The notes under the pieces: model-generated
What the model was told of the DNA's origin: nothing
Databases searched by the model: none
The model's input: the letters and a program-made list of their open reading frames with translations, nothing else
Assembly (NCBI GenBank): GCA_030533445.1
Contig: CM060078.1
Span: 22,983,591-23,047,590 of the forward strand
Reading direction: 5' to 3'
DNA length: 64,000 bases
DNA from: Cyprinodon diabolis
Lineage: Eukaryota > Chordata > Actinopteri > Cyprinodontiformes > Cyprinodontidae
Position numbers and translations under genes: made by a program
In this document: positions 1 through 11,083 of the stretch, piece by piece
How positions within the stretch are numbered: position 1 is the first letter of the stretch
How the letters are laid out: each line of letters begins with the position of its first letter

Positions 1-261
1 GGGAGCAGAAATCTCACATCTGACTAGTAGAAATACAATTTTTGGATTCTGTTTGACTCTATTTCAGGTCCTTCATGTTAATATAAAACCATGAAAGCCT
101 TGAGGGATTTCAGTTAACCTTTGATGTGAAAACTTCATCCTCGGCAGGTTGTGCATAAGTATTTCAGTCGGTGGAAGTTTACACTCCTACTTTCCTCCCA
201 ATGAACTTCATAACATTTGATCGTCCTAAAACTATAAACTTTAATGTTTCTAATGCCTTTT

Positions 262-720
262 TGTCGCATTTAGAATAGAATAGAATAGACAATCCCTTTA
301 TTTCCCCACAATGGGGAAGTTCTGCTGTTTACAGCAGCAAAAACATAAAAAAAAATTTAAAACAAATGTGGACCTTAGAAATAATATAAAACTGTGCATC
401 TGGTGAATAAAATAACCAATATACAGCTATGGATATTTTTATAATAATGGATATTTGAAAATAGCAGCAACTTCAGAGATGTACAAAATGACTAAGAAAG
501 ACTAAGATAGAAAGTGTGCAAAATCAGCATGAATGTAACAACGTATTGAGTTTGTTGGGAACAGTGGTGCTTATAAAGTCTTCCAGCTGCTAGGAGGAAG
601 GATGTGTGATAACACTCCCTGGTGCATTTAAGATGCAGCAGTCTGTCACTGAAGCAGCTCTCCAGTTCTGCAACAGCTTCATGCATAAGGGGGAGACTTT
701 ATCTGACAGAGATGTTAATT
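262..720 (-). mobile_element. CR1/L2/Rex1-type LINE 3' end, truncated
   Basis: Read on the minus strand, 492-686 encodes the extreme C-terminus of a non-LTR retrotransposon ORF2 (motifs AELESCFSDRLLH and GRLYK), followed by an AT-rich 3' UTR. It ends at about 262-335 with the typical 'cattgtggggaaataaag'-like tail and an AATAG microsatellite. The same module lies on the plus strand at 21610-22480, where the protein motif reads AELESSFSDRLLHPKC and the tail is 'attgtgggacaataaag'. A 3' anchored, 5'-truncated copy with a short tail repeat is what target-primed reverse transcription by this LINE group leaves. The upstream reverse transcriptase is absent and the element is dead. The clade assignment is from memory of fish LINE ends, not a search. 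Confidence 0.65.
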
Positions 721-991
721 TAGTTAGGGTCGTTTTGTTTAATTTGGAAATAGAAGAAAATCAAGCACTTATTGGGTTAAAACTCAGCTTAAAGGAAAGG
801 TCTGGTCAGCAAGGACTAATTAATAAATCATTATTTATACCTAAAACTAATATGTTTGCAGTGATTTAATTAATTTAGCGTTAATCAGTAAAAAAAAATT
901 TAAAAATAATTTCCGTTGCGATCACTGAGTTTGGGACTCTAAGTTGGGCCATTTTTGCCCAAATATAGTAACATCTCACTCCTGACAGCAG

Positions 992-999
992 TGACGTCA
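992..999. promoter_or_regulatory. CRE palindrome TGACGTCA
   Basis: A perfect 8-bp CREB/ATF site sits in a locally CpG-richer patch (about 985-1035), about 150 bp before a THAP-like start codon at 1146. It may be the promoter of a dead THAP-bearing transposon. No TATA box is visible and function is not shown. Confidence 0.3.
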
Positions 1000-1145
1000 C
1001 GGTGCGGTAAGCCTAGCGCCATTCTCCCCGCTTTACAAGCAAAATCAATGGGAACTACTAAACACATCTGCAATAAACAACAATTATTGAAGATTTCCAG
1101 AGGACTTCACCATTGAAAATCAACAGAGCTATAGTGAAACTGACA

Positions 1146-1205
1146 ATGCCCAAATGCTTGGCAGCTGCCTGTTCTAATTTTATCTTTTATCTTTACCCCA
1201 AATAA
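1146..1205 (+). pseudogene. THAP-domain-like N-terminus, relic
   Basis: A short frame opens with MPKCLAAACSNF and stops after 19 residues. The spacing M-P-x-C-x-A-x-x-C-x-N matches the start of THAP zinc fingers (C2CH), which are found in host THAP proteins and in P-element and Kolobok transposases. The following FYLYPK loosely resembles the FHRFPK of THAP domains. The rest of the domain (distal Cys-His pair, AVPTIF box) is not seen, so this is a fragment. A second THAP-like start lies at 30697. Only the first 10-12 residues carry the signal, so a chance match is possible. Confidence 0.3.
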
Positions 1206-1474
1206 TTCAAAATTTAGTTCTAAAAAGAGCATGAATCCTGTTATCTATCATCTTTAATGTTTGTATATCGATATGTATAATTAACCGCAGCGTTTCTGTT
1301 GTCAAGTAGTTGTTAATATATGAAAAATTTTAATGTTTAATAAGTTTGAAGATTCCCCTTCAAAGTATTACTGCTGCCACAGTCTATATAAGAGGCAAAA
1401 AATGGTAGGGGTGGCCAATGATTGGGTAAGGGTGGCCATGGCCACCCCTGGCACACAATCTAGCTCCACCCCTG
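1205..1474 (+). repeat. hAT-type non-autonomous repeat, copy A
   Basis: This shares about 270 bp with the reverse complement of 8600-8885. Common landmarks are 'aaaaagagcatg', 'catctttaatgtttgtatat', 'aaaaaatggtaggggtgg' and the self-complementary GGGTGGCCATGGCCACCC. It ends in CTAGCTCCACCCCTG, the reverse complement of CAGGGGTGGAGCTAG, which is a hAT-like terminal inverted repeat. A different hAT-like end ('aggggttgcggaccccctg') abuts at about 1480-1500. No transposase is present and no target duplication was found. Confidence 0.55.
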
Positions 1475-2865
1475 CACCCTAGGGGTTGCGGACCCCCTGT
1501 TGAAGACCTCTGCTGTAAGACATGCAGCTGGAACATCTGGCTCTACAGCAGATCAGCAGGTTTTAGATGCCTTCATACTAGAACAGATCTGGAGTTTCAC
1601 CCACTGTAAGAAAATATAGAAACCTCAGTGGAAGGAAGCAGCTCAGTTCCCTGCCTGGATGTTGCAGGGGTGGTGCCCTGAAATGTAGCTGTGGGTGGGT
1701 GGAACCAGTAGGAAACAACAACACCAAGCCCAGATCAACACAGTACTATCAGATCTCAGATGTGCACAAGCTGACTTGCAGATGCATTCACCACTGGAAG
1801 CTGATTGCTGTGCATCTGGATCTTCCTGCAGATGCAACTTGTTATTGGTAAACAAAGTGACAGCAAATGCAGCTTCATGTGCAGCCTGCAGATAGATAAT
1901 CGCCTTTAGTGGCACAGACGAGGTGTTATTGGCTTGTTATACCAGGGTGGAGCCTGTAAGCTGAATGCACTATATGAGTTGCATGAATCCAAACACAGTA
2001 AAGAAGCTTCTCATCTCAGCTGACCCGAGAATGTTTATCCAGGCGTCCCCGTTATAAAGGAGGCAGCCTGACCCACAGTAACCCAGCAAACAGTCACACA
2101 TGTCGGCTTGTGTAATGAAACCTCTGCCCCAGACTGCCAGCTCTAAGTTTCAGTACTCACTGCGGCTGTGTTGACCCCCTCGTAGTGAAAGAAGAAGGGA
2201 AAAAAGGCCAGTCACAGCTCTTCTCCAGTTTCCCTGCTGCTGTCAGCCATTAAAGTGGCGCCTTAAAGCGTTACGGACTCACAGATAGGATTCAGAGCTG
2301 TGTTTAAGGGGTGTCTCCCTGGTTTTCAGGCTCTGTTTCCTTGTCTCCGTCCGTATCTCCTGTCTATCTTTCCCTCTTTTCCGTCTTTGCCAGCTCTTCC
2401 ACTGGCGACTTCCCCGCTAGTGGTGTGCCGCTCGCGCCTGAGCCGGCTACGTTTGCTTGCTCTTTTTGTGGGAACGCTTTGACCGCAGGAATAAATACTG
2501 CTAGGATTGATTTTGAAACGCAATGTGTATAAGCATATCAAGTGCTATTTTCATGTTAAATCCTGAAACGTACAATTTTGCACGAATTTACTCAAATATT
2601 GCATATTATTTACCCAGACAGTTAAAGATTTTTGCTTAATTCACTAGGGCTTTTTACAGTACGTGCCTTTAACTGCCAATGTTTTGTTGAAGTGTGCAAT
2701 GCCACATATATAATCATATGCATATATGTATTAATTAGAATATTATTTCAGAAATACACAATATGATAGCTTAAGCCCCTTGATGAAAACAAAAGAATTT
2801 TCTAAAATCTGTTCCATATCAAATGTTTAACACAGTTACACTTTAAGTCACATTAAAAAATAAAT

Positions 2866-3082
<217 letters not shown>

Positions 3083-3550
3083 ATTAAGACTATATAGTGT
3101 TGAAATAGGTAGTTATAGGATATTCTGCAGACATTGATTTGATTTTTGCTTTTTTTCAACCACTTTAACAGTGATTTGTCTAAATGTTTATCATAGAGTT
3201 TATCATAGGAAGAATCTCACATACAAAGTGGCAGAGTGGTGCTATAAGCAGATAAAAAGGAACACAGAATTAGGCAGGAATTGGGACACATGTAGATTTA
3301 AAGCCTTCAATCTTCACTTCTTGTAATGTCAAAAACAAAACAAAAAAGCTTCATTATTTTTGTTTTGTACAAGATTAGGCATAATCTGTTTTATTTTACG
3401 GATATTTTTTCATTCTGCATTAATTTAGTATCAAACCTTGATTTGATCTTTTTGCCCGTTCATTCTTATCTAAGCCAAATGATGCGAATCCCGGTAAAGA
3501 GGTGGAATGCCCATTATGTTCCCTGATGCTTTCCTGCTCTGGCACTCCCG

Positions 3551-3622
3551 TGACGTCACGGAGACGGAGCGCGCGCCTCCGACAAGACCCCATCTCCACG
3601 CGTGCCAGTCCTATTATAAAAG
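3551..3622 (+). promoter_or_regulatory. Promoter-like CRE plus TATA block
   Basis: A perfect CRE (TGACGTCA, 3551-3558) is followed by a CpG-dense stretch (gagcgcgcgcc, acgcgtgcc) and then TATAAAAG at 3615-3622, about 60 bp away. That order and spacing is typical of a cAMP-responsive core promoter reading to the right. No open reading frame of note follows before the solo LTR at 3886. It may be an orphan promoter of a lost transposon or an unannotated non-coding transcript. Confidence 0.35.
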
Positions 3623-3885
3623 AAGTACAGTTCATCAGTAAAACGTAAAAAAAAATAGCTGAAATGTGTGTCCTTCTTTAGATATAATGCTCTGATTGTC
3701 TTTAAGATAAAAAAAAAAGCTAGACTCAATCTTTACATCCAAAAAAAGTTCATTGCTAGGGAGATCTATTTTAAGGTAGATTTAAATAAAGTTAGTTAAT
3801 GTTTACATTTTATATAATATTATTCATCATGGTCATCTTTAAATATACAGAAAATTAAGAGAAATAAACTATAAAATATTATCTG

Positions 3886-4616
3886 TGTTGGGATCTGGAG
3901 TTCTGCCACCTGTCTCCAGCAGAGAGCGCTGTGGGTCTCCTGGACTGGAGCCTCCAGCACACCTGGGGATCATCAGCCCATCAGGAGACCTCCTACATAA
4001 GCAGCAGCCAGACCTGACTTCTTCGCCGGAGTGTTGACCAGTTTTGGTTAGCGGAACCTGAGCCTCTGATCTCCTGACGAGTCTGTCTGCTCTTGAGAGT
4101 AAACGTGATTCTAACCAGCCTTTGTCTTCTCTGCTCACAGGAAAGTCTGACTGAAGCCCTTAGCTCTGGAGGAGCTAGCCAAGAAACCTGCCTGCCTGCC
4201 CTTGGAAGCCAAACCTGAAGATAATCAGTCTGGATCCTTCAGCCAACTCTCAAGGGAGAGCTAGAGCATCAAATCAAGGTCTGAACACCTCTAGCCTGAA
4301 GCTAGACGCTGCTGCCGCTGCTGTTGTGCTCTGTGCTGAATCTACTGACTCTGGACCCAACCGGTTCCCCCTCTCCAAGGATCTGTCTGAACATCATCAA
4401 GGTATAAACCTGAATCAACATCAAATAATTCATCATCGCTGTCAAGCTAACCAAACAATCCATGTCTGCAGATACTCTGTGATTCCAGTCCTGGACCAGT
4501 ACCTGAATCTGCCCTTTAATATTCTGTGTGTTATCATCATTCAATAAACTGAACTTTTTTATTAGACTCCTGTGGTGTTCTGCATGTGGGTTAAGTCACT
4601 TAGACCCATCATGACA
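3886..4616 (+). mobile_element. Solo LTR, 731 bp, with 5-bp target duplication
   Basis: The block starts TGTTGGGATC, ends CATCATGACA, and is flanked on both sides by the pentamer ATCTG (3881-3885 and 4617-4621). TG...CA ends with a 5-bp duplication are the mark of an LTR retrotransposon integrase product. An AATAAA signal at about 4544 lies near the 3' end, as expected for R-U5. No internal domain, primer-binding site or second LTR adjoins it, so it is a solo LTR left by recombination. The 3' end ('ttctgcatgtgggt' then TGACA) resembles the end of the block at 38400-38865, suggesting one family. Short open frames inside are not considered genes. Confidence 0.8.
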
Positions 4617-4621
4617 ATCTG

Positions 4622-5326
4622 ACTCAGTCATAAAGCATTTAGACATAAAAAAGATTGTGGGTCACATTTCTAAATTTCAACTCATAAGCTCTGCTTTTAA
4701 AACAACTTTTGAAACAGCATCAAATAAGCAGCAGAAGAACAGAAGCAAACATCACGGTTCGTTGGTGACAGATATTATTTGTGACATTGTGCCCAGAAAG
4801 TAGCACCAGTGGCATTAAAGTTAACCTTCAGCTTCTGATGACTGTTAGTATCTCCATCCCATACCCAGAAATAAATGCATTTCTCCTGCCCTCATCCAGC
4901 TTACATTGGATAAGCTGAGTTACCAGATCAAAAAGAATGCTTCATATAGATTTGATCAACTGTTGAATTTTTCCCTTCAACTTTATTTAATTGATGCTGT
5001 GTTTGAGGAACAAACATACTTTGACATTTTGGGCTAATGCAAACAATTACCAACAAAAATCCTCCAAAAGAAACCCAAATGATGACCTTCATCAGAGAAA
5101 CACAGAGTCATACATTTAGTGTCCCACTTCCCAGGGGCCCAGTCAGTCAGAGAGCTGAGGTAAAAATAACCCAGTGGCGTAATTCCCCCTGAGAGAAACA
5201 CATCACTGGAGCTTGACCACTGCAACCTTCTATGTCCACTGATTTAAATGAGAATTATGCACCCCGGTTTCCCCATGGACAGTGGGTCTTTGTCAGGAAG
5301 ACTTGTCCTAATTAATCGTATTGATT
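4622..5326. other. No recognisable feature
   Basis: AT-rich spacer between the solo LTR and the Tc1 element. The open frame on the minus strand at 5034-5225 has no recognisable similarity or splice context. Confidence 0.6.
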
Positions 5327-5615
5327 CAGTGTTTTGCAAAAGTATTCGCCCCCCTTGAACTTTTCAAACTTATGGCACATTTCAGGCTTCAAACATAAAG
5401 ATATAAAATTGTATTTTGTTTTGAAGAATCAACAAGTAGGACACAATCATGAAGTGGAACCAAAATTACTCGACATTTTAAACTTTTTTTTTAAATAAAA
5501 AACTGAAAAACTGGGTGTGCAAAATCATTCGCCCCCTTGAATTAATAATTTGTAGCGCCACCTTTTACCACAATTTCAGCTGCAAGTCTCTAGGGGTAAG
5601 TCTCTATAGGTTTGC

Positions 5616-6107
5616 TCATGCTTCTTTGCAAAACAGCTGAAGCTCAGTAAGGTTGGAAGGAGAATGTTTGTGAACAGCAGTTTTCAGTTCTTTCCACAGA
5701 TTCTTGTTTGGACTTTGCCATTCTAACTCCTCCATATGTTTATTTGTGAACCACTCCATTGTAGATTTAGCTTCATGTTTTGGGTCATTGTCTTGGTGGT
5801 AGAGAAATCTCAGTCTCAGTCTCAGGTCTTTTGCCAACTCCAACAGGTTTTCTTCCAAAATGCTCCTGTATTTGGCTCCATCCATCTTCCCATCAATTTT
5901 CACCACCTTGATTGCCCCTGCTTAAGAAAAGCAGGCCCAAACCATGATGCTGCCACCACCATATTTGACAGTGGGGATGGTGTGTTCAGGGTGATAAGCT
6001 GTGTTGCTTTTATACCAAAAATAATGTTTTTGCATTGCTGCCAAATAGTTTTAGTTTGGGTTCATCTAACCAGAATGCCTTCTTTTACGTTTGCTGTGTC
6101 TCCCAGG
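5616..6107 (-). pseudogene. Tc1 transposase, C-terminal half, broken
   Basis: The minus-strand frame shows MVKIDGKMDGAKYR, QDNDPKHEAKSTMEWF and NLWKELKTAVHKHSPSNLTE. These are the second catalytic aspartate block (DNDPKH) and the C-terminal helices of a Tc1 DDE transposase. The usual SPDLNPIENLW segment, which holds the third acidic residue, is shortened to SPNKNLW, so the catalytic centre is incomplete. The N-terminal HTH part lies beyond the nested insertion at 6680-7060 and is also frameshifted. It acted on the inverted repeats at 5327 and 7414. Confidence 0.8.
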
Positions 6108-6117
6108 CCAAAACTTT

Positions 6118-6670
6118 TTTTTGTCTCCAAAGTTTATTTATGCTTTAACATGTGGTACAATATAAAGGCATAAAAAAGTTATATAGATAACAATGTACCT
6201 TTAACATATAAAAATAACTGGGCTAGAACAAACCCCAATATACCCGCATATATACTCCCATACAGAATACAAAAAACTAAAATAACCAAAATAAAATAAA
6301 ATAATAATAATAAAAATAAATAAATAAATAAAATAAAAAATAAATACATAGTAATAATAATAAAATAAATGAATACAAAAAGCAGGTGAGCATAAAGAGA
6401 AGTGGAAAGAAACTGATATATCAAAAGACAAATAATTAAAGTAAAAAGAACCACAGTATTAAAATCATGTTATCTTTTCCCCCCTTCCTTTCCACACAGT
6501 CCATACGGGCACTCAAAAAAAAAAAAGAAAATAAAAGATTTGTCCTTCGCTGTTGATGTGTCAGACAAACAACTCAAATCAAAACAGAAGATAAAAGAGA
6601 GGAGGAAAAAAAGATATTGATAAGAATAATGCCTAACAGCTACATACATTTCACCTCATCAGTTCTTGTT
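6118..6670 (-). mobile_element. Poly-A retroelement nested in Tc1 (10-bp duplication)
   Basis: The decamer CCAAAACTTT occurs at 6108-6117 and again at 6671-6680, and the Tc1 sequence continues on either side. Between them, read on the minus strand, is about 550 bp ending in an AATAAA signal ('gcataaataaactttgg') and a poly-A run (plus-strand poly-T at 6115-6122). This is target-primed insertion of a 5'-truncated LINE 3' UTR or similar transcript. It is AT-rich, with an ATAA-repeat tract near 6296-6365. The open frames here are low-complexity artefacts. An L1-like source is likely because of the true poly-A tail, but the family was not identified. Confidence 0.75.
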
Positions 6671-7414
6671 CCAAAACTTTAAATAAGAGTTTTTTTGTAT
6701 TTCTTTGAGAAATGAATCTCTTCCAAAAGGTCCACATTTGTGCACTATACAACTTTCTGTTGTTCTTTGGACAGAGTCTCCCACCTCAGCTATAGATCTC
6801 TGGATCATCCACAGTGATCATGGGCCTCTTGTCTGCATCTCAGATCAGCCTTCTCTATGTTTGAGCTGAAAGTTTAGAGGGACGGTGGGTCTTCGTAGAT
6901 TTGCAGTGGTCTGATACTCCTTCCATTTCAATATCATCGCTTCTACGGTGCTCCTTGGGATGTTTAAAGCTTGGGAAATCTTTTTGCATCTAAATCCGGC
7001 TTCAGACTTCTCCACAACAGCATACCAGACCTGCCTGATGTGTTCCTTGTTCTACATGATGCTCTGATTTGAACAGGCGTCTGAGACGATCACAGAGCAG
7101 GTGCATTTATACAGAGACTTGTCATCATCAGTCATTTAGGTCAATATCGGATCATTCAGAGACCCTCTCTGAACTTCTAGAGAGAGTTTGCTGCACTGAA
7201 AGTAACGGGACCGATAGATCATTTTGCAAACCCTGCTTTTCAATTTTTTTATTTGTTAAAAAAGTTTAAAATATCCAATAGATTTCTTTCCACCTCACGA
7301 TTGTGTCCTAATTGTAGATTCTTCACAAAAATAAAAATTCTATATTTTCATGCGTGACGTCTGACATGTGGCAAAAGGTTCTAAAAGTTCAAGGGGGCGG
7401 AATACTAACATCTG

Positions 7415-8599
7415 AATCAGTTATCAACTGATCATGTTGTGCAACCATGTTTTTTAAAGATGCCCTCACTCTATGAGTGCCTTTTGGTTAATCACCAGTT
7501 TCCTGATCCTGCAGCTTTGGGACACTCTAAGCTCCATCCTTGGGCTAATCATTGGAGTAGGGTTAAAGACTGGCTTTATTGTCTATCTAATGAGATATAA
7601 GCTTGATGAATGATATAAATAGAGCTTGGATTGTGAAAATGCCGTTAAGGCCTTATAAGATACTTCTAGATGTGTATATTTGTAAGCGACATTCCCTTAC
7701 AGCTTTGAAGCTTTATTTGCATAGTGATTTTGTCTCAATGCAAAATGTATACCCAACTTGTTGAATTAATTTTTATTAAATTCCTATACTTTCTTCAATT
7801 GTTTTTTTATTTATTTTTTTTATTTTATGTTGTTCAATAAATCTTAATAAAATCCATGAAAGTTTTTGTCTGCATCTTAAAAATGGAGTGTTGCAATTTT
7901 TATTCTGGTTAAACTAAGAAAAAAAATGTCCACCTGTCTGATCACCAATAGCCATGGGGAGCCTGATTCAGCAACCTGCTGCTGTCCTGGTTTTGGTCTT
8001 AGATATTTATAAAACAATAGTGACACTTAGTGGTCACATTTTAATATTGCAGAAAAAAAAATCCATTTTTTTTTTTTTTTTCTTTTAGGAAAAACTGAAA
8101 GTATTACACTGGCCTGAATTTTTTTAAAATCATTTTATGCTATGCCTCCGGGCTGTTTAACACAAATGTACACAACATTATCAGATAAACAGAGGTCTCA
8201 GTCTACAGAGAGGTTCCTTCAGGTTTGCCTGATTATCTCCACAGGCATGCATTCCAAAAACAGGGTATAGTTCTGGTGAATTGAAGAAACACCAAAGGTC
8301 TGGGTAAAGGATCGAAAAGAGAGCCAATGTTGCTATAAGTGTCAGTCTTGTGAAGGAGCACACCAGACACCTGGGTTCCATGTCATGATCCTGAATTTGG
8401 TTCAAGATCATGACAAATTTTGAGGAGGAAAAAATCCTGCATCATCCCTGCTTGTTATGGTGAAGTTAATCTCTCTGTTAATGGATTCTCAGACCTCTTC
8501 CAGGAGCCAGCTGCTGCTGACCAGTAGAACCTTTACCAGTGCAAGAGGCTGGCAAAGGAAGAGGGGAAGATCTGCTAGGTCAGTTTCTTTCCATTCTCA
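7415..8599. other. Spacer with one perfect hairpin
   Basis: AT-rich unique-looking sequence. The only structure seen is a perfect 10-bp inverted repeat at 8381-8415 (TGTCATGATC, 15-nt loop, GATCATGACA). No supported gene; the minus-strand frame at 8181-8411 has no recognisable motif. Confidence 0.55.
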
Positions 8600-8885
8600 G
8601 AGAGGGGTGGAGCTAGATAGGGGAACAAGGATGGCCATGGCCACCCTTACCCAATCATTGGCCACCCCTAGTGCCACCCCTACCATTTTTTCCCTCTAAT
8701 ACAGACGGCGGCAGCACTAATACTCTCAAGTGGAATGTTTTAACGTATTTAACATTTTAATTTTCTATATGTAAACAATTACCTGACAAAAAAAAACCCT
8801 GTGGTTACAGTAATTATGCACATCAATATACTAACATTAAAGATCATAAATACAGAATGCATGCTCTTTTCAGAACTAGATTTTG
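8600..8885 (-). repeat. hAT-type non-autonomous repeat, copy B
   Basis: Reverse-complement copy of the repeat at 1205-1474. The terminal part reads GGGGTGGAGCTAGATAGGGG and carries the GGCCATGGCCA dyad. The two copies are inverted and about 7.1 kb apart. Scattered substitutions separate them, so they look like independent old insertions of one family. Confidence 0.55.
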
Positions 8886-9484
8886 TCTTTGCTTTGATAA
8901 TGTCTTTGCAAGTCATCTAGGACTCTTCACTGAAATCAGAGATAAATAACTACTTTAACAAGTAATCCATTTAATGTCGATATTAGTACATCTAAAAAGT
9001 ATTTTCATGCAGAATGATTAGATTGACCCTTTTGCCCCCCCCCCGTTGCTGTACAAAAACAGACGCAGGCATTCAGTTAGTTTAGATAGTATTTATTCAA
9101 AGGGCCGTACAAGTAGATGAAAAAAGAAGTGATATAAGGCATATTTCTTCGATATTTCAAGATCAAAGTGATCAAAGATTTTAAAATTTAAGATGTTTGG
9201 ATTTAAAGAAAAAAATAATTTTAATTAGTTCAGAAACTTTGAACAAAAACTACATTCCCCAGATATAACCATCTAACAATGAAAGTCTATTATTTTTTGT
9301 TTTGCAAATAGTCAAAATGATCAAGTTTTGTACAAAAAAAAAAAAAAAGTAATGTCAGAGCTTTTAAGCCACACAGCCAACCTAAATCAACTTTCTAATG
9401 ATGGTTAAATGTAGAGCCTCATTAATCCCTTTCATTTAACAGTATATAATAAGAATTTGTAATAAACCTAATGAACAATAACAG

Positions 9485-10113
9485 CAGAGATGGCAAAAGT
9501 ACTCACTTTCCGTACTTGAGTAAAAGTACAGATACTTGTGTTAAAAAATACTCTGGTAAAAGTAGAAGTAGTGATTAAGCTTCTTTACTCAAGTAAAAGT
9601 AACAAAGTACAGGCTTATAAATTTACTTAAAGTATAAAAGTAAAAGTAGAAACCACTTTTTTCATGCCGTTGCCTACATTTTAAATGGATGTCTGCCAAT
9701 AGGACTAGATCTCCGTTGTGTTCATTTTCATTCATCTCGTCGTCCATACTACTATGCTTACGCCACCGCCACCAAGCTGCAATGATTTGCAGCGAATGAA
9801 TACCGCCGAATCAGTTGATTCATCTTGTAGTAGTGCGTCAAAAGCAACGTAGATTCCCATCCTATTAGATTGAATTTGGTATTGATGACGTGAAAAATAA
9901 TAACGGTAACTCCATTGAAATGATTCTAAACTAAAGTAACGAGCCAATTTTTTAAATTGTAAGGAGTAGAAAGTACAGATATTTGTGTAAAAATGTAAGG
10001 AGTAGAAGTAAAAAGTCGCCATAAAAATAAGTAGTAAAGTAAAGTAAAAATATCAGAAAAATCTACTTGAGTACAGTAACGAAGTATTTGTACTTCGTTA
10101 CTTCCCATCTCTG
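9485..10113. mobile_element. Non-autonomous hAT element (MITE), 629 bp
   Basis: The left end is CAGAGATGGCAAAAGTACTC and the right end, reverse complemented, is CAGAGATGGGAAGTAACGAA. Both run into purine-rich 'agtaaaagta/agtacaaatac' subterminal repeats. Flanking octamers AATAACAG (9477-9484) and ATTAACAG (10114-10121) match at 7 of 8 positions, as expected for a hAT 8-bp duplication. It lies 80 bp downstream of the TRIM-type stop codon, so it probably sits in that gene's 3' UTR. No transposase. Confidence 0.85.
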
Positions 10114-10192
10114 ATTAACAGTGATTATTCATCAAGTTGATATACATTTTTTTGCATCAGATCATTCTTTTCCCAGGTATCTTAGGATTATC

Positions 10193-11047
10193 TTAGCATG
10201 TGCATTCGACAGGAGTGATAGTAAAACTATCAGGTGCATAAATGATATGATAAAGAAAGAAGGGGTAGATCTTTGGTCTGTATACAGGTGAACGTCCTAT
10301 AAGAGAGTAAAGCAAACCTTGCACTCCTGTTTTTGTCTCCGTAAAGCAGCATTCTGTTAAGGAGTGTAACAGGGTCCTGGAATTGGTGTCATAGAAGGAA
10401 ACTTCTCCCTTCTCGTAATCTACAAACACACCAATTTTTTCAATGTTCTCTTGAAACAATGACCCAAACCATAGACAGGCTCCATGATCAGGTGAGAAAG
10501 GAATGTCTCTGTTAACTGATTCTTTAACTACTCCCAAGATCAAGTGTTGACTGCTGGTGACTACCACTTCATAGTAGAACCGTCCTGAATTAAAACCTTC
10601 ATTTGCCAATACAGCGCAACATCTTTTAAATTGCGATGGCAAAACAGGGAACCATTGCTCACACCGTCTAAAGCTCAGTGTCTTCCCATCTGCAGATACA
10701 GTAAAAGCAGGGTGTGCGCTATAGGAGTTTAACGTCACATTAACTGCATTGCATTGCTGAATCATCATGAGCCTGTCCTTCGGTGGACGCCACACGTCTT
10801 GGACAGAATTTCCCATCCTTATGTTTTCATCCTCATCTGACTGTTCAGGTAAGTCACTGAAATCAGATGACCTTACCTTATTAATCAGCATATCTACCTC
10901 CTTAATGACTCTCTCTTTAATCTGAGCCACTGACTGTTTCACTATCTTTACATTGGTGGGCTGTTCAGTAAGTTGATCAATCTGATAAGTGTTCTCGGGT
11001 ATTTGTTTGAACTGACAGCTCTGCAGCAGGTAGAGGTAGTCTTCTGA
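10193..11047 (-). CDS. TRIM-type protein, terminal PRY-SPRY (B30.2) exon, partial
   Basis: A 285-codon open frame runs from a possible AG acceptor (plus strand 11048-11049) to a stop at 10193. It begins SEDYLYLLQSCQF, a block typical of the end of the coiled coil of fish TRIM E3 ligases. A linker follows with a short helix (SVAQIKERVIKEVDMLINKV). The PRY segment is VTLNSYSAHPAFTVSADG. The SPRY segment shows SGRFYYEVVV, LGVVKESVNR, CLWFG, KIGVFVDYEKGEVSFYDT and a final YPFF. B30.2 domains bind targets, and in TRIMs they direct RING-dependent ubiquitin transfer. The RING, B-box and most of the coiled coil would be 5' (higher coordinates), but that side is occupied by a transposon from 11053 on, and no earlier exon was found. 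It is either a gene with a very long intron or an orphan exon. No in-frame stop is present. AATAAA on the minus strand at 9092-9097 could end its 3' UTR. Confidence 0.75.
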   Translation of the reverse strand, partial: SEDYLYLLQSCQFKQIPENTYQIDQLTEQPTNVKIVKQSVAQIKERVIKEVDMLINKVRSSDFSDLPEQSDEDENIRMGNSVQDVWRPPKDRLMMIQQCNAVNVTLNSYSAHPAFTVSADGKTLSFRRCEQWFPVLPSQFKRCCAVLANEGFNSGRFYYEVVVTSSQHLILGVVKESVNRDIPFSPDHGACLWFGSLFQENIEKIGVFVDYEKGEVSFYDTNSRTLLHSLTECCFTETKTGVQGLLYSLIGRSPVYRPKIYPFFLYHIIYAPDSFTITPVECTC

Positions 11048-11083
11048 CTGTCATAGGTGGATTAATGACCGGGCCTACCGGGC

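Larger units (their letters stand above)
5327..7414 (-). mobile_element. Tc1/mariner element with ~200-bp inverted repeats, dead
   Basis: The left end (CAGTGTTTTGCAAAAGTATTCG...) and the reverse complement of the right end (CAGATGTTAGTATTCCGCC...) align over about 200 bp. Shared blocks are 'cccccttgaactttt', 'aggacacaatc' and 'tattttaaactttttt'. Long inverted repeats of this kind are typical of fish Tc1 elements. The interior encodes a minus-strand transposase: C-terminal half at 5616-6107, N-terminal half at about 6680-7060. A retroelement inserted at 6118-6670 splits the gene. Point changes, the insertion and a lost catalytic segment make it inactive. The TA target duplication can no longer be read clearly. 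Confidence 0.8.

Noticed and set aside
6179..6454. Hydrophobic minus-strand frames (Phe/Ile/Leu/Tyr-rich)
   Set aside because: Low-complexity ATAA-repeat sequence inside the nested retroelement.
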